From contig CM054115.1 in assembly GCA_028673005.1 (NCBI GenBank), forward strand, positions 57,995,407-58,059,406: 64,000 nt of DNA. The letters run 5' to 3'. Source of the DNA: Tanypteryx hageni (lineage: Eukaryota > Arthropoda > Insecta > Odonata > Petaluridae). Positions 56,231 through 64,000 of the stretch are shown here, piece by piece (positions within the stretch are counted from its first letter, which is position 1; every line of letters begins with the position of its first letter). The translations under genes were made by a program, and so were the position numbers. Below the pieces are notes generated by a model. It ran no database searches and was not told where the DNA came from. It worked only from the letters and a program-made list of their open reading frames with translations.

Positions 56231-56639
56231 TCAACTGTGCATAAATTTCGTTATTTGCGTTTTGTGTGTGTGTAGCGGGTGTTTTCATTACAAAAGATGC
56301 GGGACTCAGTATCTACTACAGTTTGTAATTATTCTGGATGGCGGAGGTATTAGGAGACGTAAATCTGGAGGTCAGTTTTAAGTGCTCAGTATAGGAATAC
56401 ATTCCTTTCGCTTTCGAGGTTAAAGATAAAGATCCCATTTTCCGATCAATTTGCGATAATTTTTCAATTCATCGTTACCATAGTGTTTATTTAGTGAGCA
56501 CGTCCACTGCTTATTTTCTGGATAAATAATAATTTTCGTATTTTGTTGTGTAAAACTACACTCATCGAGTTAGTCTATTTGCTGCGTGTCTTGGTTGAAG
56601 ACGGTTCACATAGCATATAATTTTTAATATGTTGTTTAT

Positions 56640-56863
56640 ATAAGATGTCACATAGCGGCTCTCCGGTTCATTAAATAAAGACAAATCCCAAATTAGCGCC
56701 TCCGTTTCTCCATCGTTGATATTGGGGCTAAATCGGGGGTGGCGGTAAATCGAGGTATATGCTCTATGGTTTCATAAGATGAAAGTTCTCTTCACAACGA
56801 TTTGTGGGCGGTATGCGGGGATGGCACTATATAGGAGTGCGCTAAATCGGGGTCTGACTGTAG
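56640..56863 (-). mobile_element. pogo/Tigger-like fragment with one end
   Basis: Read on the minus strand the right end is TA-CAGTCAGACCCCGATTTA, a pogo-type terminus with TA outside. Related CTAAATCGGGG motifs recur inside near 56728. The left end is not identifiable. Confidence 0.4.
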
Positions 56864-57736
56864 ATACAATTTCTAAGTTATCTCAATTTTACGTCTAATA
56901 CTGCCTTTATTAAATGCATGCGAAATTGAAAATAGCATTTATGAACCATTTGTTTTATAAAAATATAAATACATACTATATATTATACATCAATAAATTA
57001 TAATGATCGCACATTACTGGGTTACTTTGTGATAAAGCTTGCATTCAGGGTTTGCTACCGGTAGTATGCGCAGTCTTGGAGGTACGTGAAGAGTTTTACA
57101 GAGGTTCGAGAAAATTTAAAAATTGATAATTCGTGCATTATTTTACAACTACGACCGCGTTATTAAACATTTTATTCTATTTTTTTACCAAAAAAGGGTA
57201 CATACTTGGAATATATAGTCAATTCAATATTGTCGTGTGTGGCCCGTGAGAATGAAGATATTAGCCATCTCTGTTGCTAATTTGGATTTTATCTTTCACA
57301 TTGTGGTGGGGCAGAAATCGGGTTTACCTAACGCGAATTCCTATATGGAACAGCTTTATTCAAAAGTTGCCTGCGTGTCAAAAACTGTGGGCTTGGCAAC
57401 CAGCGAGTCGATCAGATGCAGTTTATTCGGGGAATTTAGTTCTTCCTGCACGTGTAGCGTTTTTCTTTGGCATTCGAATTTTCTATAACAAGGGCTGTCG
57501 CTTACTCATAGCGCGCGTATAAATAATGGGTAACTTTACTAAATCTCGACTAAAAATGGTAATGCGATTGGAAGTTAGGTTTGCCAGTGCATGAGCGTCG
57601 TTTCATTTAAATGCATCCTGCGTTTAAGATCTTCGTGAAAAACGATTTATGTGACATAAATGAAATCGATATTTAGGGTGCTTTCCGAAGGAAAGTATAT
57701 CCCAATTATACTATGAAATGGTCGTGTCTACCGTTT

Positions 57737-58075
57737 TTCATGAAACTCGGCATGAGGCTCGCGCTACCAGGACCGACCTCAGAGCCATATTTTATTTGGC
57801 GGAGATTGAAGTCGCGAACTCGATTCCAGAAACGTCCTTTCCCTATCTGATTGACATGGGAAGTCTCAAATCCATGGTGCAGAGATTTTTTTGTAGTTTA
57901 AAATATATTATGATTGTGGTGTCTCAGCAGGGTTTATACTGGTCTGAGGGGGGAAGAATATGCATTCTAATTCTTATCACAGAACATCGACAATCGATCG
58001 TATTTCCTTGAATTTGTAATGAACGATAGCGTTATTGACGTTTTAAATCGCTTTTTATTGGAGTGTTGCCTAGGA
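57737..58075 (+). repeat. Second copy of the 50.2-kb interspersed repeat
   Basis: Blocks such as TTTTTCATGAAACT, GAGATTGAAGTC, CATGGGAAGTCTCAAATCCA and GGTGCAG align in order with 50205-50540. The TIRs seen at 50 kb are not present here. Neither copy is coding; the 97-codon frame over this copy is fortuitous. Confidence 0.6.
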
Positions 58076-58304
58076 TACGATTATCGCCGAAGTCGATATA
58101 TGAATAATCAATTCGACACGTCAACGATGGGAAACCAACCTGTATTAGACCTTGCTTGGGCTTCTTGTTTTATTTTTTACCAGTAATGTTCCAGTTCTCA
58201 ATTTACCTATCTTCGTAGACGAATACTATTACTATTGTTTTTCAGTCTATATTTGGAAATTCTATATACATGTCTAGTTTTATTTCTATTCAAGCCTTTT
58301 AACC

Positions 58305-58607
58305 CAGGGGTAGGCAAGATACGGCCCGCGGGCCACATGCGGCCAGCGAAGCTATGATAAAAAGTGATCGGTAAAATTTACCAAAGGCATTTTTATGTTT
58401 TTTCCAGCATAATTGTGATCTCAAAACCTTTTCTAATGAAATTTTAATTATATTTAAGTATTTAGACTAGATTTTCACTGATGTGAGGCCAAAGAATATT
58501 TCGGTAACTTGTGATATAAACACTCATCCGGTCCGCCGAAGCTCTCGTTATTTCCATTGCGGTCACAACTAGGAATGTGGCTCGCCGTGCAGAAAAGATT
58601 GCCGACA
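58305..58607. mobile_element. hAT-type MITE with eroded right end
   Basis: The left end CAGGGGTAGGCAAGATACGG followed by CCCGCGGGCCACATGCGGCC is a classic hAT-type terminus. The right side AAGATTGCCGACA is its eroded complement. Flanks TTTTAACC (58297-58304) and TTTAGACC (58608-58615) agree at six of eight positions. Confidence 0.6.
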
Positions 58608-58615
58608 TTTAGACC

Positions 58616-61600
58616 ATTAATTGAAAAACACCACGTCGTTCCATTGGGTGTGCCTACGATATTATGAGTGCTTTGAGAATGAAATTAATTTTATTCTGAC
58701 GGTTCTAATTCGGAAGAGACATTCAAGGTCGTTATAAAAATTATGTATTATTTTTGGAGGTCTGATTACTATGCTCTTTTTCGAATACTATGGATAATTT
58801 CGGGTTAATTCGGAAAACAAAACGTTATCAGGGACAACGAAGCTTGTTATTTTTTAGTTTTTGTGCTTTCGGCTGTGTAGGTAATTGCTTAGTTTTTTAA
58901 CATTCCAAATTCCGTCATTTTTCTTGTCAGTTTTTTTGTGAATTGCGTACACAACCGTTATCGTAAAACTAATTATACCCCGCATAGTGGGTAAACAATA
59001 AAAAACGAAAACATTTCTGCAATATAATTTGTTTCCCTTATTTTTATTTTTGAAAGATCATTCTCTTGTTGCCTTTGCATTCCATTATCGCTGTTACGTA
59101 AATAATGTTGACGTGTAAACTCTTTTCACTGTGTGCACCGAGAGACTATATCAGTATTCGCATTGTTTCGTTGACTTCTTGGGTACTTGGCGAATTTTAT
59201 TCGTGATCACAATTTGTGACGTAACTGAAAACAGAAAATTCCGACAGTCCTAATGCGATTAATAACTCTTTGAGTATAGATATATGTCGATCGAGATGAA
59301 ATACCAAAATAAAAATACATTCTCCAAATGTGCGTCACCAGTAATTTATGATGTATATATAAGATGGCTATGATTTGCATACGTTCATGGTTTTGTTTTT
59401 AGAGGCTCTATTTGTCTTCGTGATAGTGTCAACATTATTTTTTCATCATTATTTTCGGCGTTCCCTCCTTGGTTTACTTCTTCTCTTTCCTTGCTATGAT
59501 GAAAGCTCGAAATTTCGAAACATCGGTTGCTTAGTTTTTAGCAGAAAGTGTAAGAGCTTGAAAGGTTAATTGTTTTAGGTTTTAGTATACTACGATACGA
59601 TTCGAAATAATATATTACTCACTTTTCAAATTGTTTTTCGCAAAATATGTGCCTAATTGAAATTTTAATTTCGGTTCCTTAATGTTAAAAGTTGTACAAC
59701 ACACTGTTATTGCACATTATGCATAAACCCACATGCGCACTAGCCTTTAGCTTACAGCAGATAAATGCAAAATGTGGTGCGTGAGGTTCAATTCCAGTAA
59801 CATTTTGTTCCGTAATTAATAGTAATTAGAAATTTAAAAAATCATTAATTTCGTAGTAAAGTTATTTTATCTTTCAGAAACCATTTCGTTCGCATCAACA
59901 ATAATTTGGAAAATTGAAATTAATAAAAATAAAGTACGGCCGCTAAGAATTTCTTAAGGGGAAAGATGAAGGTCTTCCCCGAATGCCGAAATAATTGAGG
60001 AATTACCTGGTATTAATGTCTTTGGCGGCGACTTATAAGAAACTGTCTCGTTTTGAAAGGCATTGGAATCGTCGCGGATGTGATTAAAATGATGGCACGT
60101 TTCAAAATCTGGATTTCTTTCCCAATGTCCTTCTGAAAGGTTTTCGATTGGCAATTTTCGATTTGCCTGTTATCCTTTATCTTGACAAGGTCAAATGATC
60201 TAACCTAAAGTAAAACCGGTTTGATGTTTTGGCTGTGAGAAAACGAAAGATGTGCGCATTTTGTAAAAGGAAGGCTTAAGAGAAGATCTTTGAGGGTTGA
60301 CCTTTTCTTGACCCTATTGAACAAAAGAAAATAAACCGGTAAATGATGCAATTCAAATTTTATAATACGTTTTATACCGATAGAAGCAATTTAACAGTGC
60401 TCCACTCATCATATGATGTCTATCTTGTTAACTGCTTCGGTAAATATACGATTTTTGGCAACTGATATTTAGTCGTATCAGTTCCTCATAAATTTTGTCA
60501 AGAAATACCAGGAAATATTCAATTAAGTATGCTGCGCATGCGATAGGTTCTTTTCCGCATTCTCTCAGCTGTGAAAGGGCGAATGAATTCAAATACATAA
60601 TTCTAAAGATGAATTATCGAGACCATTTTTTGTATGGTTCAGATAGCGTTTCCATAATGAAACATTTGAGTAACTCAAATTATTTTATAATGCGATCCCG
60701 ATACGTGTTATTTAAATGCTTATTTGGTTACACCAGATGTTTCTCAGCCTCGGGATTAAATATTTCTTATATTAAAAATAATTGATGTGTTTATATAAAC
60801 AAGGATTGAATATCTATTTTTACGAGAATTATCTTTTTTTAGAAATCGTTCTGTTATTACAATATCCTGTCAACAGGGATGAATAAGAATTAAATTTCCA
60901 TATAGGCTTCGTAGCACATTCAAGTGCTTACCCGGGATAGATGGAGATTTTTTAAATTTATTTGAGGTTCAAACTCCTGTCGCATTTAGGAAACCTTTGC
61001 GATGTTCGCTCCAAAGTTAGGTTTTGGCTGACAGTTGAAGCTTTCGAATATTATATTCAAGCCAAGTGGCGTTCTCGTTATAGCCGTAAACACAACCTCT
61101 TCTTGTCTTCCATTACTCCGAAAATAAGAAAGTGAAAGCGCCTTGTATCTTCAATTTTCCATGTTATATCCTTTTGATGCCAAAGTTGGCAATCGTGGCT
61201 CTTTTTTGTCAGTCTACAGCGCGTCGGAAGGAGGAAAATATTTATTTCACAGGATCCTCATTATTGGCAAATTATTTTTCAACCTTGGGTACGAAAAATA
61301 TACTTTTTCATCCATTCAACCGTTTCGGCAGAAGGAAATGGTATACTTTCGGGAAATAAAAAAAAAAACGTTCGCATATGAGATTTTGGGTGTTCCGTTT
61401 TCCTTTCGAATCCTTTATTGAAAAATGGTAAGATAAACTTGCGCCGCGATATACTTTTCCAATTTATTCATCGTCACTTGCTCCGAAGTTAATGTCTTGT
61501 AAGGGGTCAAGATGCCGTTTCGAAAGGAGAATTTCGCCTTAAACCAACGAAGCGAGTAAAAGTTCTTTGTCGTTTTTTTCCTCCTCGTTGTGGCTTAAGT

Positions 61601-62770
61601 AAATTCCCCTCCCGCTCTCCTTACCTCTTAAAAGATCTGCAAACAACGTTCTCCGCTCTCTTACTTCGCCTCTCGCGGACGAACCCGCTACACCGTCCAC
61701 GAGAAAATGGCATTCCATCTCCGGATGCGCGTACGCCTCGATAGCGGAGGAAACGCGGTGATAGTTTTCTCGCGGTTCGTCCGTCGTTTGTTTTTTATAC
61801 TTCCTTTTGTTTGTGGATGCGGCAGGTAGTTTTATAGAGTGCTAATTACTAAAGTGAATGAACCTTGCAGTAAGACAAGAGTGGCCTCCCGTTAGTTTGT
61901 AAGGTTCGGTGAGGATTGTAGACACGTATTGAAATCTTTCGAAATATGTATTACCTTTTGCATTTTTGTTGCAATTTTTTGGCATGCGTTTGTTATAATA
62001 CCCTCTTCTACTTTTAAAATGCATTCTCGAGTTTAAACTAAAGGGTTGTTTCATGCGATGAATTAACGAAATTTTGCAAAAACTGCGATATTCCAATTAG
62101 ATGAGGCAATGGGGTCGTAGTACTTTAAATTTTCATTCATTTTCCTGTAAGCGAGATTAAATTTACGGAAGTTAACTGCTTGAATTTTTTTCACGTACTC
62201 ATTCTTAATTTTTGTTCATCGTGCGGACGCAACACAACGACTTCCTTTCTATCAAGATAGGGATCAGCTGAGCATAACGGACAGTATTTAGAGATGATGC
62301 TAGCGCATTGTTCTTCATTAGCTCTCTTCGGTTTTTTTGCCTTGCGAGTTAAAAATGATGTCACGCCCAGTTCAGTCACGAGTTGCCTTAGTAGTAGAGA
62401 CTAGTAAACCGCCACTTGCTCCGTTTTTACTTATGGGTGCTTTCTGATATGTAAAAATGGTACCGCTAAGTTGTTTGACGGTATTTCTCTATCTAATAAA
62501 TTGTATACTAAATTCTTAAGAATGATATATAATTGCGTTGCGTCTTTCAATAAAATGCTGTTTCAATTCAATAAAATACTGTTTTTCAAGATTAAGGGCA
62601 TACAATTCTCTTGGGAACATAATAATAAGGTAACAAAATTAAACAGGATATAACATGTACATGACGATCCTTCAATTTATTTCGATAGGAAGATGTAGGT
62701 ACAAATAAAAACTTTTCCTTCTTGATAACATTATTTTGATCTATAAAAAATAACAGAATCAAGCGATACG
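58616..62770. other. Intronic stretch, one tRNA-like segment
   Basis: A possible SINE-type segment lies at 59740-59815 (plus strand; A-box-like TAGCTTACAGCAG, then GAGGTTCAATTCC). No other exon, RNA gene or bounded transposon was recognised. Open frames up to 97 codons lack domains. Confidence 0.35.
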
Positions 62771-62775
62771 GTGTA

Positions 62776-63431
62776 CCGTAATTTTTTGGGTATCATGCGC
62801 AATTTTTTCGCGAAAAATTGACCAAAAGGTTTGTGTGCGTATTATACATGTAAAACGCAATCATTTTTTCAGCGTGTCAGTAATACTTATTTCCGGAAAC
62901 ACTGTTACGAATAAAGCTTAGTTGTTGCGTTTTAATGGCATGTCTACTTATATTTTGTATCTCAAAAGTAAAAATAAGAATTATCTTTACTTTTATGCAT
63001 GGTAAAAAACGGAAACATCCTTTCAGCCTGCCAATAATAGTTATTTCCGGACACATTGTCACCGATAAAGCTTAGTTGTTACGTTTCGATGGAATTTATA
63101 TTTAAACTATTGGTTTAAAAGCAAAAATGAGAATTATCCTTTACTTTCAGCCTTTATAAAGCTAGTTTTCAGAAGAAATAATCAGGAAGATAAACGTTTC
63201 TAATTCTTAATATTTATTATACTTACATAGTATAATCAACAAATTGTTGGAAATTTTGAAACTTGCGTTTTATGTTATACTAAGAGTTCGTAACCATCTT
63301 CACTAAAACCTGCACGGGTTAAATTGATTATAATTACTACAATGTTAGGTTCGTATTATACATGGTGATAAGGCGGTTTTGACGTTTCATTCGTGAAAAC
63401 TTGAGTGCGTATTATAATCAGAAAATTACGA
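62776..63431. mobile_element. Degraded TIR element with internal tandem duplication
   Basis: The left side CCGTAATTTTTTGGGTATCA and the right side, read inward as TCGTAATTTTCTGATTATAA, are imperfect inverted repeats followed on each side by a GTGCGTATTATA-type motif. Inside, a unit with TTATTTCCGGAAACACTGTT and AATAAAGCTTAGTTGTTGCG at about 62871-63013 recurs at 63022-63160. No transposase was seen. The superfamily is uncertain; the subterminal motifs recall pogo-like elements. Confidence 0.4.
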
Positions 63432-64000
63432 TATATGCACTGGAAAAAATCACTCGCTGACAGAATTTTCTGTAGATTAGACTATCGTCAAAGTCATAGA
63501 TTCCATGTGCTGGGAGCGTTATGCCTATCTATTGTTTTCACAAATCGTTATAGTCGGCTTTAAAGCTGCATGCCGGTAAGCTTTCCAACTAGATGGATCG
63601 ACACAGCTGCTTTTTGATGACTGAGCAAAAAATGTCGACTCACCAACATATGAGCTGGAATCATTCGCTATTATTCTATTTTTGCTCCGCAGTGAAATCG
63701 AATTTAAGAAATGTACGATTGATTCTAAAAATATGATCAGTTTTGACCGATGTTAGTTTATCTGCAACAAAGATTTCAAAAAAGTTGACCGTTTAAAAGA
63801 TTCAGTTATTCCGACGCACAGTGTCCACAGAACAAAAATAAATTTTTATTTATTCGAGAGTAAATAGCGTTAACGCTAGACAGAGGCTTGCAAAAACGAT
63901 TTGATAAAATGATTCGAACTTAGGTATTCATGCTTATCAATGTTAAGGCATTGTTGCCTATCTTACATCCGTTGATTTTTCTCAGAAAAGTTATGAAAGA
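63432..64000. other. Intronic stretch to window end, no feature recognised
   Basis: AT-rich sequence without coding or repeat structure visible by eye. Confidence 0.35.

Noticed and set aside
57237..57522. Two overlapping frames of about 80 codons
   Set aside because: Overlapping in different phases with no recognisable protein family and adjacent to a repeat copy.
43308..64000. Search for SDR exon 2 (NNAG or YxxSK motifs)
   Set aside because: No frame with these motifs and flanking AG/GT sites was recognised; absence is by eye only.
1..64000. CRISPR arrays, operons, bacterial promoters or terminators
   Set aside because: No regularly spaced short repeats or tandem prokaryotic-style genes; all evidence is eukaryotic.

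Overview
This is an AT-rich, repeat-dense eukaryotic nuclear window. The non-LTR retrotransposons (CR1-like, RTE-like, Jockey-like), a Penelope-like fragment, hAT, piggyBac, pogo/Tigger and Helitron-type DNA transposons, and an animal short-chain dehydrogenase exon split by a long intron all point to a metazoan. An arthropod with a fairly large genome is the best guess; the species cannot be told from the sequence. No bacterial, plasmid or CRISPR feature was seen.

Only one host gene is supported: the first coding exon of an SDR16C/RDH10-type membrane-anchored short-chain dehydrogenase (43067-43307, + strand). It lies at the 3' end of a CpG- and GA-rich block (about 41450-43300) that probably holds the promoter and 5' UTR. 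It ends at a clean GTGAGT donor, and no second exon was recognised before 64000, so intron 1 would exceed 20 kb. If so, everything downstream lies inside that intron.

The left two thirds is a transposon landscape. At 3.57-4.65 kb an RTE-like LINE (- strand) is flanked by a perfect 12-bp target-site duplication. At 5.0-5.8 kb is a 5'-truncated CR1-like LINE (-). At 6.9-8.7 kb are three inverted-repeat structures: a long foldback, a TTAA-flanked MITE, and a 54-bp-arm palindrome with a tRNA B-box-like centre. At 16.9-17.2 kb is a short hAT-type element with a perfect 8-bp duplication. At 22.0-27.6 kb is a mosaic: Jockey-like endonuclease piece, CR1-like piece, Penelope GIY-YIG piece, then a Jockey-like RT whose reading frame is split by a 1.6-kb hAT-type element. 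At 27.9-34.2 kb a BED/hAT transposase pseudogene is interrupted, just after its dimerisation motif, by a nearly intact 3.2-kb CR1-like LINE. A Helitron-like element (34.7-35.6 kb) and a decayed piggyBac (37.2-38.8 kb) follow.

Inside the presumed intron are further non-autonomous elements: a hAT-type element with a pogo/Tigger-like element nested in it (47.4-49.3 kb), other hAT-type elements at 46.0 and 58.3 kb, a TIR-bearing repeat at 50.1-50.8 kb, and a degraded TIR element with an internal tandem duplication at 62.8-63.4 kb. Several tRNA-like (SINE-type) segments are scattered throughout. The genes do not form a pathway; what the window records is layered transposition upstream of and within one host gene. 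All boundaries were read by eye.
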